A model generated the notes under the pieces. The model made no database searches. It was given only the letters and a program-made list of their open reading frames with translations, and was not told the origin of the DNA. The position numbers were made by a program, and so were the translations under genes. A stretch of DNA of 64,000 nt from positions 15,001 to 79,000 of the forward strand of contig CAMXCT020006582.1 in NCBI GenBank assembly GCA_947184155.2. Reading direction: 5' to 3'. Positions 1 through 11,875 of the stretch are shown piece by piece (the first letter of the stretch is position 1; every line of letters starts with the position of its first letter). The stretch comes from Cladocopium goreaui (taxonomy: Eukaryota; Sar; Dinophyceae; Suessiales; Symbiodiniaceae).

Positions 1-344
1 TGGAACTGAATGGAAGATCATGAATTGTCTGGCTACATAGTGGTTAAAAGTGATTAATATTGTTAAATGTTCACTAATAATATATAGTCGGTTAATAGTT
101 GATAATCATCCCATACATCTGGGTAAATAGTGGTTAATAGTGAGGAATAGTGATTAATAATGGCGTCTATAATGGTGAATAATGGCTCATCCATATATTA
201 TTATTGAAGCATAACAAATCAGATATCAAATCCAAACTGGACCTTGGAATGGCTATTAAATTTAATATTTGAACAAATTTAGTTTAATATGTTAAATTGT
301 TAAATAGCCCGGGAGACTTCAAATTCAATGTGCCCTAAGGGACC

Positions 345-668
345 TCAACGACCAGGGTTTTGACTAGCTTGTTTTTGAATAGGGGCGTCGGTACCGCAGT
401 GCCATGTCGGGACGCAAATGCAGTTGCATGAGCCATGAATGGTCAGGAACAAAGTTGGACAATGAAGTGATAACGATTTGTGCTTCAAAAGCCTCTTGAA
501 TCCGAGCCAACTCAAAAAGTTAAACAAGTTCCAGCCGCATGACATCATGAATGCAACAACCTTCTTAGGAAGTATGTACTTGGGGTCTTGGGGTATTGCC
601 TGAGGATACAAGTCCTTGCTCATGATGTATTTGGGGCAACCGCGACTGTGAAAAAACGTGTTCTTCAT
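345..668 (-). CDS. Possible terminal exon of the oxygenase gene
   Basis: A 107-codon open minus frame downstream of the oxygenase exon, containing CPKYIMSKDLYPQAIPQDPK. It has no recognisable domain and only fair coding character. The rest of 1-860 shows nothing further. Confidence 0.25.
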   Translation of the reverse strand: MKNTFFHSRGCPKYIMSKDLYPQAIPQDPKYILPKKVVAFMMSCGWNLFNFLSWLGFKRLLKHKSLSLHCPTLFLTIHGSCNCICVPTWHCGTDAPIQKQASQNPGR

Positions 669-863
669 TCAAAAGACAAAAGACACTGTAGACACAACAA
701 CATGGGCACTAACGTGATGTAAATAGCATTGCAAAGCATTAAACAGCAACAAAAGAAAACCAGTTCCTCCCCCATCCCCTCCAAATCCAAAGCATTTCCC
801 CAAAAAAACATGTTATGTTTTCTCTGTTATAAGCTGGTTTGCCCATCAAACTCCTAGCCTTAC

Positions 864-995
864 CAGACCACGCCTTCAGCCGGTGCCGCTGCATGGCCAC
901 ATGCCGCGCCAACTTCGGTGGCTGGCAACTGGGCGACTCCGGAACATGCCGGCGCCAGAAGTTGAAGATGAAGACTTTCCGCGACATGTCGGTGT
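864..995 (-). CDS. Oxygenase exon: closing strand and tail
   Basis: Begins after GGTTAG and reads TDMSRKVFIFNFWRRHVPES then PSCQPPKLARHVAMQRHRLK. The RxxFxFNFWRRxPxxPxC pattern follows the distal histidine and includes a candidate 2OG-binding arginine. Strong donor TCTG|GTAAGG, so at least one further exon follows. Confidence 0.72.
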
Positions 996-3900
996 CTAAC
1001 CTCACAAGGAGCGCCTCATTGAGGATGATATCATGATAGTAAAACAATGTCATAAACCACCCATAGTTTGATGGTTTATAGCATCCATAAAAATTGTGAT
1101 TTGGGGGATTGTTTTCTATTGTTTTACCAACATGTGTTTATCTATGCTTAAGCTTTAGTTAAGCTAAGTTGGGGTCTAACTGGGGTATAACATGCTATAA
1201 CCAAGATGGAGTATTCATTCACAATTAATGTGGATCGTTGATGGGTTATCATACTGGATTGTCAGGGGGCTATTGGTTATTATATATATTGGGTTATGAA
1301 TAGATAAATGAGGGGGACAGTCACGGGACTATTGATCATTCATGGACTATAAATGGATTTTAAGTTGTACCCTCCAGTAAATTGACATAGACCCTGCCAG
1401 ATAGGGGTTGGAAGATTATACAGTTTCTTCTAACAATTGGTGATTTTCAGGGTCTATGTTAATTTACCAGAGGGTAAGTTGTAAATGAATATGTTTGGGA
1501 TTTATTAAAGCGTCTGGCCTCACCACCAATAGCACAATGGTATCATGTGGGGCCCCCTTAGCTAAGTTGGCTTGTTTGGTGGGTCTTAGATCACATTGAC
1601 AGCCAGGAAAAGATGGGCGCTGATGGTTGACATCTTTGTTTGAGTCATTTGGGTAGTTCCAACACAAACGTGAAAATTGAGGGTCTTTAAACATGGCCAG
1701 CCACAGTGAATCTCATTGGAACTGAAGTTTACCCGTTGCATGGTTGTCCAGAAAAAGTCTTTCAGTGGCGACTGACACCCCACCATAACAATCATTCACC
1801 ACTACTCCAGTCGATGGGCACTACCGGCACTACCATTGCAAATAAGGTTGTAAATGCCCCCAACCCCAAGTATCAAAAGAAGAGTTATCAAGCAGCGATC
1901 AGATAAAATAATCCAAATTAATCCAAATTATATAACTGGCAATTACTATATAATTAAGTGACCATCAGAAGCCTCGTAGCCACGGCAGTGACATTCAAGC
2001 CAACCCCTTTTCAACGGCATGGTTTTAATGAGGTCAAATGAGAAAAGTTGTTTTTTCTTATCGTCTCTGTTTTTCCTTCTCTCTCTCTCTCTCTCTCTCT
2101 CTTCCTTCTTGGAATTTACCAGATTGATTTGCTATGTCTCCAACTTCATCATGATCAAACTGTCAAACCTCACACAGAATAGGTTTTACCATTGGTTTTA
2201 CCATGTTTTACCACATTTTCACATTTACGTACATTTACATACCGGTTTCGCTGCTTCCTGTCTGCTATTGCAGCCCCAGCGCCAGATTTTCTCCGGCAGT
2301 GATCCATGGAAGAGATCGGCGCGGAAGATCAGGAGCCGATTGCGACGTGCCATGCACAAATGCCCCGCAGCCGGAAGCACCGGGTCCACATAACCTGCGA
2401 GCCGTCACCCCCGAAAAGTGCAGCCTGGCAGCTATGGGATCTTCCTATTTCCCGGAAAGAAAAACATGTCCTCGCGAACCAGAAAAACCATCCTCAAATC
2501 CATTGCCATTCAGTCCATGGGTTGGACACACACACACTATATATATAATATAATCATATGCAATATAGGTTGTTTCAAGGTGTTTCGACTCATCCCAACC
2601 GCCGCTACTGTTGATCATCCCCGGTATGGAAATCACCCCCATCCCATTCTACTGGCTGGTAAATGGGACTCCCTACTGTAGGTTATACATGGTTATACTA
2701 CTGAACCCCTAGCTTAATGATGAATAAGCCCTAAAAATCCCTAAAAATTCCTCAAATCTATCCATCAACAGCTTTCACTGGCTCCAACTGGCCAGCCATC
2801 TACAAGCGGTCGACATCCAACCCTCGGCCTGCGTCACAATGGACCTGATCCAAGACCAGCGTTGGACCTCCATCAGTCAAGTAGAGGACACAGGACCATT
2901 GAGGCCGCCAGGGGTTGCCATGGATCCAATCACCGTGGACATCCTGGAGCCAAAAAAAAACAACCCAAAAAAATATCCAAAAAGCTCAGGTGTTGCAAAA
3001 ATGTCTACAGGTTGGCTGATTTTAACTGATTTTAATTGATTTTAGGTGATTTTATGTGATTTTTTATCTGATTTCATGTGTCTATTTGCAATGTTCCAGC
3101 GAAGGTCCCCACGTTGATGACCGTTTTTTGCTGAAATTTGATGGTTGGGGCAAGGAATGTCGAATGCCCCAAGAAAATCAACACAGGGGCAGAATGGCCA
3201 ATATTGGATATCCTTTGAGAGGGCCAACTGCAAGAGTTAGATAAAGATGATACAGCAAGAACCTGTATATGGTGTGTATGTATGTATGTATGTATGTATA
3301 TATATGTGTGTGTGTATATATATATATATATGTATATATATATGGGGTATGGTTACGCACTATTCATCAGCATCAATGGCGAGGTTTTTGTTCAGAACGC
3401 CATACTACGCACATGCTTCGCGAAGGTCCTTTGCATCCACGGCCGTGTCATAGTGAAAGGCCGCGCCCAGATTGAAAGACCTCACCTCGAATGCCATGAA
3501 ACATGTGGCAAAGCCCGCTGTTTATTTGGACCATTTCAAATTGCCGTGATCAATAGGGAATGGTAGTACTTTTGAGATTATTGTTTTAGGGTAAACCATG
3601 GGTAAACCATGGAAATATACAACATTACTAACATTACATTATATACATGTGCTCAAATTATGAAAGATAAAGACATAGAAAGGTAAACTTATTCCAATGC
3701 AGTATCTTGTGTACTGCTGCATATATTTATGCATATTTGAATGTACATGTAATATATCGTGTAATTGTGATTAACTGCTCGCCCTTTCTGCGGGTTTTTA
3801 CCTGCAAAAATCCAATCTTTTAGGGTGATTCCCATGTTTGAAGATGGACTGTGATGGACCCAGTGACTCTGGCCCAGTACTCCACACCGCTGAACTCCGC

Positions 3901-6900
3901 CGCATCTTCTTGCAGCACGTGCTGCAGAATGCCTCGGGAACTGAGTTGCCTGGAAAAAGGAAAGGATATTCCCTGCAAAGTTATGATGAGCCAAAATGCT
4001 GGAACCTAAAACAATCGAAATGTAAGTCACTGGGTGCATCCCCTATGTTGAAACCATGCTAATTACCAGTTTTCTCTCACACAAAGATAGAAGAAACACG
4101 AAGAAAATCGAAGAAACATGCATTTTTTGAGGATTTGGGAGGATTTGGGGGGTTCTTAAAATGCGGGATCCCTAAGTCAAAATGGGTTTCAATGCGGGTA
4201 GCCTATCCGAAACCTGGCAAGGCACCCAGTGCCGCCACTTCTGGAGCACTGCGCGGAGCTCTCTCAGATGGGAGCCACCTCAACATAGCGATGCACATAC
4301 CCAAAGTCAGTGGAAGCTACTGGTACATGAAATGTAAATCATACTAGACATGCCCCTCCCCAACACAGAGTTCTTGGAAAATGGTCCATTTTATGGATGT
4401 TTTGCCTATTCAAAACTGTGAAAGTGTTCATTTTACAGTGCTATATGTTAAACTACCAGAGGGTACAAACAATAATTGGGCAAAATCTTCGATTCCCAGC
4501 CAATGAGTTCATCGATTTTTGTTAGTGCTACCCTCCGGTGTCATCAAACATGGCAAGCCGGGAAATCCGAAAAAATCATGGAGGTTTATAGCTGGGACCA
4601 TCATCTATAACCCATAGGATCCATGGTGCTGGTATATATGCTAACATTTGGGGTATATTGATGGTAAATGTTACCATATATATAGCATACATGGATCCTA
4701 TGGGAACGGGTATAGTTTTCAATTGCCATGTTTGATTACCGGAGGGTGCATTTGCGCACATGGATCAAGGCGAGATACATATTTGCTGCAGATCCCGGAA
4801 AGTCCTCGTCGGCCCAGAAGACACGACGATGGGTGAAAATGTAGTGGAAGTGGTCGTCAACACACGCATCCAGTTGCCTGCTGTCTCCACTAGCGAATCC
4901 ACCATCCGGCAAGGTTTGGTGGGATTGGATCGAGGAAATGAAACAATTTGAAAAAACGAACGACAGAAAGGTGAATGTCCTCGACCACAACATGTGAGTG
5001 GCCAACCTTACTTGCTGGCTCCTTTCAGCAACTGGTGCTGCCCAATAATGTTCAAGGCTTCCCGCAGGAATGATAGTCTGAATCCGGCTTACCCTCCGGT
5101 AATGTCAAACGATGGGAAAATCATCGAACTAAATCGGGGATTGATGACTTTCCCATTGCCATTTTCGATGACCGGAGGGTACTGTATAGGCAACATTGCC
5201 GTTGCAAGATGTTGCAAGTAGTCTCACCCCCGATGTCTGTGGGTCGTGGCATTCGGGGTCATCACTTGAGTCATCACCACAAGGCAGGATGGGAAAAGCT
5301 GGGAAAAGCTGGGAAAATCATAAAATCACCAAGCAATTGTTGAACCATTGTGGTTTGTGATGGTTGGTCATCCCATACTTGTGGATGAAGAACCCCCGCC
5401 GGGTTTTGTTGGATGACTCAAACCACCAACTAGATTACTCCCGTCTCCACTCACGATAAACCCTGCCCAAATGGGACCCCAACGCGAACAAATTCAATAC
5501 ATCGCACAAGGGTGTCAACTATAAGCATATGCTAAGCCACGAGTAAGCACAACTATATATACTATATACGGTATATAAGCATATATATATAAGCCGGTTT
5601 ATCCTTTTTTGGTAGGGATCCCCCAGCTTTTTCGGGAGCAACATCTGCTGCGGGACCTCAGCAACTCCTCGTTCAACACCTGGTCCCATGCAGCCACTCC
5701 GCCCTTCAGTGCAGCTGGAGCCGCGCTGGGCTCTGGCTTTTGAAAGTTCTCCTGCCACTCTGTCTGAAGCGGCCTGGCCCAGAGGCGCAAAGACATCTTT
5801 ATGATGTTTGTTTGCCACTTTAGGTAATTAATCGATATACTCATCAATCCACCAAAGGCTAGAAAAAACATGAAGAACAATTGTACTTGAGTAGGATGTG
5901 CTTTTCTATCTTTCTTGGTGGATGCTATAATCATGCATTTTCTATCATGAATTGAACATTTTGAAAAATGGTGGGAACCAAACTGATCCAAAAAGGTCAT
6001 ACCGTCATACCCCAGCCTGGCCGAAACAGTTAGGTCTTCGGCCACATTTTCGCTCCAAACGTCCATGGGAATGATGTAAACCTCCACATGCGGATGCTGC
6101 TCCACTGTCCAGCGCTTGCAGCAAGCCAGTTCCGAGTCCTCTACAATTACATTCTTTGAGTGCAAGTTCAATCAAGTTAAAACCTCGATGTTTTCAACCT
6201 CATTTTAAGTCCACGCTTTTAGGCTTTCGCCATCTTGAAACTACCTGGATTATATTTCTTCACGAAACTTCAGGGTTAAAAAGCACCGGAAAAAGTGGCA
6301 ACAACTTCATTCTGCAGGAACTTTAATATTCCACCAACCTGAAAAGTTCGGCCATTTTGGGATAGTCACCGCTACAATTCCCGTCATTCCGATGACGTCC
6401 CAGTGTCAGGTCGTTCTAGTTATTATGTCATTCATCCAGATCAATGGATTATGAATGGAGGATAGATGGATTAGACATGCATTATTCATGGATTATTCCG
6501 TATATTCATGGGTTCCCCCTACTAACCATCCAGTAATCCATGGGATTTTATGGGATTTATGGGATTTTATGGGATTTTCTTCCTGGATTTCCCATGATTC
6601 CCTATGATTCCCCTAGATCTTTGGATCAAAATTGGGCCCAACCGGCTTCGAACCCGGACGGAACCTGCTGATGATCCAAGAGCCCATCCCTTCGCCGGGT
6701 GAGGCGGCCATCCAGACGGCTCAGGTGGCGATAACCCGCCAGCGCCTCCAAGGGAGCAGTACCAGGGTTTCTGCATGGTCCCCACCCTCACCAGTAAAAT
6801 GTATCAGAACATTATTCACATATACATATATATATATATAACTATATATATAATATATATATATATCATATATACATATATATATATATATATATGCACC

Positions 6901-8551
6901 AGTGGGGATCATACGAAGTAATTTTGTTCACCCCTTTTCGGAGAAAAACATGTCTCCTGAAGGCCAAATTTAGCGATGTTCCGGCAGAAATGGTTATTGC
7001 ATGTCATTGCCAGTGAAGTTACGGTTCAGCCACTCTGTCACTCTACTCGTGGAGACATTCAGTCTAATGGGGATAAGTTAACTTACAGCAAATATCAAAA
7101 ACCATGAAAAACCATTGAAAAGCCATTGAAAAGAAAACTGTACGACTTGGTGAAGACAGTTATACAAAGGGACTCAGGATTCCAACCCTCAACACCGAAG
7201 TCTTACCAGGCGTGTTGACCCTTTTTGCCAGTAAAGTGAAGTAAAAACCCAACACATACTAATATATGGAGCCGTGTGGTCTACCGGAATGATTTCACAA
7301 CATGAGATCCAGATATAATCATAAATCATAAATCATTCTCAAATATTCTGAAAAGATCATAATCATAAAAATTATAACCAACCAGTTATTCAATATGATC
7401 TGGGCAAATTATCATAGTTCACTAAATTCACCCTGAAATGTTGGGCCATTTTGGGATTCTCCTTCTTCAGAGTCCAGTGAGGCCCCCGCAGCCTCCGCCA
7501 GGCGACCGTGGTGCTCCTGACACCTGGAACGAGCCTCCCAGGCTGCCAGGTGCCTTGGGTCCAGCTCAATGGCCAAGTCCATCCACTGCAACCTGCGGAA
7601 AGCTGCGGAGGGTTCGATATGAATCAATAAAGGCTAGGATCTGTTAAGCTATCGGACTTTTCAAACCTGAGTTTCTGATTAATGATTTATGATTTGTGTA
7701 AGTTTGTTTGGATCTTTTTGGGGAATATTCCGAAAAAAGTTGAAGGATTTCGCCACGCATAGACCCAATTGGAGGCCGGGGAACAGGGAGATGGCCTAGA
7801 AACATAGAGAGGACCCTCATGGAATTACAGGGAATATCAGGGAATTACAGTACGGGCTGGGTGATGTCAAGAATGTTTGAGCAATGTGGTCTGTAACTAT
7901 TGTGCATGTAGCATCATGGATCTGAGGGAAATCCAAAGCACTTGCATCAATTGCTGTGGTTGGAGCTATTCCACAGCTGCATCATCAACGGCCTTCACGT
8001 TTCCAATGGTTTTCACGTTAGATCTCAACGAGCCACATATTTTGCTGCAGGGTAACATCTCTGTGTGCCGGTGTGAGACTTCCAGGAACACCCCTGGCCA
8101 GGCAACCCAAATGGCGGAAGAGAATTGGTTCCAGTGGGGAAGACGTAAGCAATTCTACGATGTCAAAACCGTGGTATCTTGCAAATTGAGAAATTCTGGA
8201 TCTGTTTCTAAAAATGGGTTTGAAAGGTCAAACGGGACAAATTGATACACATTGCACAAACTTGATTGAATAATTAGTCTAGCAAACACCAACAAGTCCG
8301 AAAAAAGTGCCAGGTGCCCAACCAACAAACACAACTAACCACAACCACCACGATAACCACAACAACCACAACCGCAAGCGCTAATTACCAAAAAATAATA
8401 AAAAATAACCCTCCCAGCAGCGCTTACACTTCCCCGACACAGTTTCAAGACACCCATACCGTAGATGGCATCCACGTTTGGTGCAGCTGCGGTTACAAGC
8501 ACTGCAGATGCAAAAAGCTCTTCTGCTTGCTTCCCGTCGCCAGCACGCAAA
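864..8551 (-). CDS. TPR protein with C-terminal 2-oxoglutarate/Fe(II)-oxygenase-type fold (multi-exon; N-terminus unresolved)
   Basis: Minus-strand gene. TPR-like helices are encoded at 8428-8545 (GDGKQAEELFASAVLV) and ~7470-7592 (WMDLAIELDPRHLAAWEARS). Less certain exons follow at 6665-6745, ~6010-6160, ~5640-5816, ~4755-4925, ~3855-3960 and 3413-3485. The C-terminus is clearer: 2845-2943 (VHGDW ... VLYLTDGGPTLVLDQ), 2281-2394 (RNRLLIFRADLFHGSLP) and 864-995 (RKVFIFNFWRRHVPESPSC). Together these give an HxD, a distal FHG histidine and the closing strand of a double-stranded beta-helix oxygenase. Such enzymes hydroxylate proteins or small molecules using Fe(II), O2 and 2-oxoglutarate. The substrate is unknown. 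The linkage of all exons into one gene is inferred from order and strand. Confidence 0.7.
1368..1476. mobile_element. MITE-A (TACCCTC palindrome), copy 1
   Basis: Inverted-repeat element beginning TACCCTCCAGTAAATTGACA and ending in its complement TTACCAGAGGGTA. It has no coding capacity. Confidence 0.75.
2281..2394 (-). CDS. Oxygenase exon with distal iron histidine
   Basis: Starts after CTCGCAG|GT and reads YVDPVLPAAGHLCMARRNRL then LIFRADLFHGSLP. NRLLxFxxxLFHGSLP holds the second iron histidine of 2OG oxygenases. GC donor TGGC|GCTGGG. Confidence 0.78.
2845..2943 (-). CDS. Oxygenase exon with HxD motif
   Basis: Thirty-three codons after CTCCAG|GAT: DVHGDWIHGNPWRPQWSCVL then YLTDGGPTLVLDQ. 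HGD is the likely iron-binding HxD, and WSxVLYLxDGGxTxxLDQ is the following strand pair. The donor may be at 2845 or at 2838 (T|GTGACG). The second gives the phase needed by the next exon. Confidence 0.78.
3413..3960 (-). CDS. Exon candidates GILQHVLQEDAAEFSGVEYW and FNLGAAFHYDTAVDAKDLRE
   Basis: 3855-3960 reads RGILQHVLQEDAAEFSGVEY then WARVTGS. 3413-3485 starts after TTCGAG|G and ends GCAT|GTGCGT. Both lie just before the oxygenase exons and probably belong to the same gene. Confidence 0.5.
4529..4747. mobile_element. MITE-B (TACCCTCCGG / CCGGAGGGT) with nested palindrome
   Basis: Ends TACCCTCCGG...TCAAACATGG and CCATGTTTGATTACCGGAGGGT. A second palindrome (4611-4704) sits inside it. Confidence 0.7.
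4611..4704. repeat. Palindromic element CCCATAGGATCCATGG, copy 1
   Basis: About 94 bp with long perfect termini CCCATAGGATCCATG / CATGGATCCTATGGG. A second copy is at 13518-13615. Confidence 0.75.
4755..4925 (-). CDS. Exon candidate DDHFHYIFTHRRVFWADEDF
   Basis: The minus frame reads DGGFASGDSRQLDACVDDHF and continues past HYIFTHRRVFWADEDFPGSA. A second minus frame (VETAGNWMRVLTTTSTTF) is also open. No family was assigned to this piece alone. Confidence 0.5.
5090..5181. mobile_element. MITE-B, short copy
   Basis: Inverted-repeat ends TACCCTCCGGTAATGTCAAA and the complementary TGACCGGAGGGTA, 92 bp apart. Confidence 0.65.
5640..6160 (-). CDS. Exon candidates in the middle of the TPR/oxygenase gene
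   Basis: Two GC-rich islands. 6010-6160 reads CCKRWTVEQHPHVEVYIIPM then DVWSENVAED. 5640-5816 reads SLRLWARPLQTEWQENFQKP and later AAWDQVLNEELLRSR. Other frames are partly open in the first. The exact splice sites were not fixed. Confidence 0.5.
6665..6745 (-). CDS. Exon: ALAGYRHLSRLDGRLTRRRD
   Basis: Exactly 27 codons between GGAG|GCG and CAG|GTTCCG, phase 0 at both ends. Helical and very arginine-rich. It lies between TPR exons and the oxygenase part. Confidence 0.6.
7470..7592 (-). CDS. TPR exon LQWMDLAIELDPRHLAAWEA
   Basis: Acceptor TCCGCAG|G. LAIELDPxxLAAWxxRxxCxxxxGRxxEA is a textbook TPR unit (A at 8, P at the turn, W/Y and A at 27). The 3' end is approximate. Confidence 0.75.
8428..8545 (-). 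CDS. TPR exon AGDGKQAEELFASAVLVTAA
   Basis: The frame continues APNVDAIYGMGVLKLCRGS and ends AGT|GTAAGC. The A-E-ELF-AV-P-A-YGMG spacing follows the TPR pattern. The 5' boundary is approximate. Confidence 0.65.
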
Positions 8552-8719
8552 CACGAGAAGGCCTTCCTGGGCGATCAACTCATCCCACTGATAAGTGGGG
8601 GCCCTCTGGCCAAATAGGAACAGAAAGGATGAAGAATAACATCTCCCAAGTAATGACAATCAATGAGAGTGGAGCAGTTCAAAGATTCAAAGAAAAGTGT
8701 AGAAAAGTAATGAAAAGTA

Positions 8720-8830
8720 CCATCCAACAGCCCTGCTTGCAGCAGGAGTTTCTCCAACAAACCGCTTGTTGATCCTGTTCGTGGACATGCGGGTCTGGCA
8801 CCCAAAGCGTCCAGCATCTGATTGAGCCTT
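8720..8830 (-). CDS. Exon candidate upstream of TPR exons
   Basis: The minus frame reads MLDALGARPACPRTGSTSGL then LEKLLLQAGLLD, with a GTACTT donor. A second frame (DAGRFGCQTRMSTNR) is also open. The helical, leucine-rich first frame would suit a TPR region. Confidence 0.45.
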
Positions 8831-9179
8831 CCAGGCTGTGGCAAGTGGAACATCAACAAATGGACAACAAATGATATGCCTGTATTGCAATAATTACAGT
8901 AGACAAACAATCGAAGTACTTGGCGCCCTATCCACCTCGATGGAAAATAAAAACCTCTTGATCATCCAGCTCTGAACAAGGCCACGATGGGCCACCAGTG
9001 GAAGGTAACTCGGATGTTGAATCGATCATACCTTCTAAAAAGACATCTGTGAAAAGGGCGCCCCAGAAAAAACCATCCATTAAATTAAAGTTAAAGTGCG
9101 CGGGCTAACCCATCAAAAAGTCACACTAATCATCACTCATCAGGGAAAATCGTTACGAAAAATCAACAGTGTGATCCCA

Positions 9180-9216
9180 TCCATCCCCCATCCATCCCCC
9201 ATCCATCCCCCATCCA
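9180..9216 (+). repeat. Short tandem repeat CCATCCATCCCC
   Basis: About three copies of a 12-bp unit just before the GC-rich exon candidate. Confidence 0.7.
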
Positions 9217-9234
9217 TTCCCACCTCTCTTCATA

Positions 9235-9400
9235 TGTTTCGCCTTTCGGAGCCTTCGACTGGATCTCCGTCCCCGGCAGTGTGCCGCGGCGCGCCACCAG
9301 GTGCTGCACCGCAGCCACCACGGCGCCGGCGCGCCACCGGGCGCCCCAGGAGGCCCCCGGGGGGCCGCGCGCGTGGCGCGCTGGATGGGGATGCAGGTGC
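9235..9400 (-). CDS. Unassigned exon candidate AVVAAVQHLVARRGTLPGTE
   Basis: Very GC-rich island. The minus frame reads WGARWRAGAVVAAVQHLVAR and then RGTLPGTEIQSKAPK, ending at a possible GC donor. All frames are unusually open here because of composition. It may be a 5' exon of the TPR gene. Confidence 0.45.
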
Positions 9401-9446
9401 CATGGACGCCATGGACGCCATGGACGCCATGGACGCCATGGACGTG
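9399..9446 (+). repeat. Tandem 9-mer ATGGACGCC
   Basis: Five near-perfect copies. They create the apparent MDAMDA peptide in one frame. Confidence 0.8.
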
Positions 9447-10519
9447 GGGCTGGGAGCTGCAAAGACATGGGAGCTGGGGGTGATTGCATGTGACTGCTGA
9501 GTTGGTTGAGTTTTACTGTTGGGTGAATGTCTCCAGAACCAAATGTGTGGATAATATTGTATAGTTGTGTATAGGAACATAATTGGAGGGAAGCACATTG
9601 TGTTCTTCATGTTCACGTGCTTGATGTGTAGCTGCAAGTGATGTTGCTGGTGGTTGGCCTTACTTCAAATTGTCCAAAGTGTGGGAAGGGGTTCGACGAA
9701 ATGAAATGGTGGATGTTGTGGTAGATTTTTTTCTGAAGGGAATGAATACAATGTGCTGTCGCACGCTTACGTGGCTTTGTCATCCTTTGTCTCCCTATGT
9801 ATCCTTGCTGTTTTTAGTGAATTCCGTGCCAAAGGCTATTAGCCATTAGAAATCCAAAATCATGCAATACATTTGACAGTCAGCTATCCAAGATACTCCC
9901 AAGCTTTATGTAACCATATTATATATATATATATATATTATATTATATTAATATATAGTACATTTGACTTTGAAGCTCCTAGGCAATTCACCACCAGGTC
10001 AGCGCTGAGCATCCCGGACGGCCAATGACAGCGGTGGAAACAGCAAGTTGGACCTGGGTTTGGGCCAGCTATGGCCGGCTGATAGCAGCACTGCCGGGCC
10101 CAGCTCGTCTCAAGCACCATTTGGACCCCTAATTGGGATGAAACTGAACCCCAAGTCCCCAAGCCTCAGTTTCAATGGGCTGCCTTAGAGGTTAGCCCAT
10201 TTTTGAAGCACACCCGGGAAGTCACAGCAGTAAAAGAAGCACTGGCACATTGAGCTGATAAACACCTGGCATATCCAATCCAAAGAATTCTGTAAAAATC
10301 AGCCCATATATAAGAAAAGGGCTTTCAAAGAAGAGTACTTCAGCTACGAGTACCCAATGATTTGGGGCGCGCATGTGCTCCAAACTCATGCTCATTTGCT
10401 AGTCTAAGATTCTCGGATATCAGAACCAAATTGACATCACAATATGTCTCCAAGAAAGGGGGCAACGAAGATCATCACCGATGTTCAAACTTTCACCTTT
10501 GGTGATCATCAATTTAAGA

Positions 10520-10623
10520 TACCCTCTGGTAAACTAACATAGCTATGGAAAATCACCATTTTCAATGGGAAAATCCACTATAAATGGCCATTTTCAATAG
10601 CTACGTTAAATTACCAGAGGGTA
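10520..10623. mobile_element. MITE-A copy
   Basis: TACCCTCTGGTAAACTAACA ... TGTTAAATTACCAGAGGGTA wrong only at a few internal bases; the core is AATGGGAAAATCCACTATAA. Confidence 0.8.
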
Positions 10624-11744
10624 ACCACTTCAGACAACCCGCCGAACCACCTTTTGCACGCCATCCCAGTTGCGAGTTCCAGCCGATTCCCAGCTGACCG
10701 CCACCAGTGGAACTGGGCTGGGGAATGATGGCAAGGTCCTTGTGAGGTCTCCATCATTGACAGCTCTGTGGCTTCCATCCCGAAACTATACTTCAATGAG
10801 TTTCAATGAGATAAAGGGCCATGGTTTTCCCATGCGACCATTCTATCCCCCATCAAATATCCCATAAAGGACCACGCTTGGTTTACCTATTTTACTTCTT
10901 CAAGTGTAAAATCTCCATCTGTCATGGATTGTTGCAATCTACGTAAATTCGTCCATGGTTAAATCATGTTAAATCCCCATGTTTCATGGATAAATCATGG
11001 ACAAATCTCAATTTTGGATCTTCAAAATGTCGTTTCCATCCAAAAATATTCACGCCTCTGCCACGTCTCCATGGCGCGCCCCTCCAAGGCCTGGAGTGGG
11101 GTGATGGTTAATCCATGGCTAAGCCATCTAATAGCCCAACAAAAGGATGGGTAATGATGGTTATATAAATTGGTGATGTTTAGTATGATCCATCTAATTT
11201 CTAATTGTCGGGATACCCATATTAACATGTACTAAGTTAGTACTAAGTATCTAATTATTGGGGTTTAAAAATGCCTTGACCCGGGACCCATAGGATTTGT
11301 TTTGGGATGATGGAAGATGGATGGTTGATGGCTTTTCATGATTTGTTTCGCTATGAAATTCCATCTCTTGGAGGATCTGAAGTGTCCAGTGATGCACATG
11401 TGGCCCTTGGATCCAAGGGATCCATCTACCCGGGGACACAAACAGAACCTCATTGTAGGGGGACTGGGAGGATGCGGAGGGGAAATACCTCCACAGCCTA
11501 TGCATAAGTAGTTTTTCTCAACTTGCTGAACTGTTGATCCCCGGTCACAAAGATCTTGTTGAATGGGACAATCAATTGGTAAGCCCACTTAATTCCAAGA
11601 AGGCAATTGAACTGAGCTTATAAAGAAATGAACCCAATATAAATTATATATAGATTATATATATATAAATATATAGATAAAGAATGATAGAGACATCAAA
11701 TGGATACAATCCATCCATCAATGGCCACCCGTTTCTTCAATGCC

Positions 11745-11875
11745 CAGCCTCCCAGCCGTCCCCACCTCGCCACTCGCGTTGTTGGTCGCTGCAGATGACG
11801 CGGAGACGGAGATCAAACGCCAGGAGAAGCGCAGGGGGCTCTGAACGCACCCGGACCTGGGTCAAAGGTGGATTC
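11745..11875 (-). CDS. Unassigned exon candidate VRVRSEPPALLLAFDLRLRV
   Basis: The minus frame continues ICSDQQREWRGGDGWEAG. It is GC-rich against AT-rich flanks. No family was recognised. Confidence 0.4.

Noticed and set aside
7877-8245. 122-codon plus-strand open frame
   Set aside because: Codon use is AT-rich, no domain is visible and it is antisense to the TPR gene.
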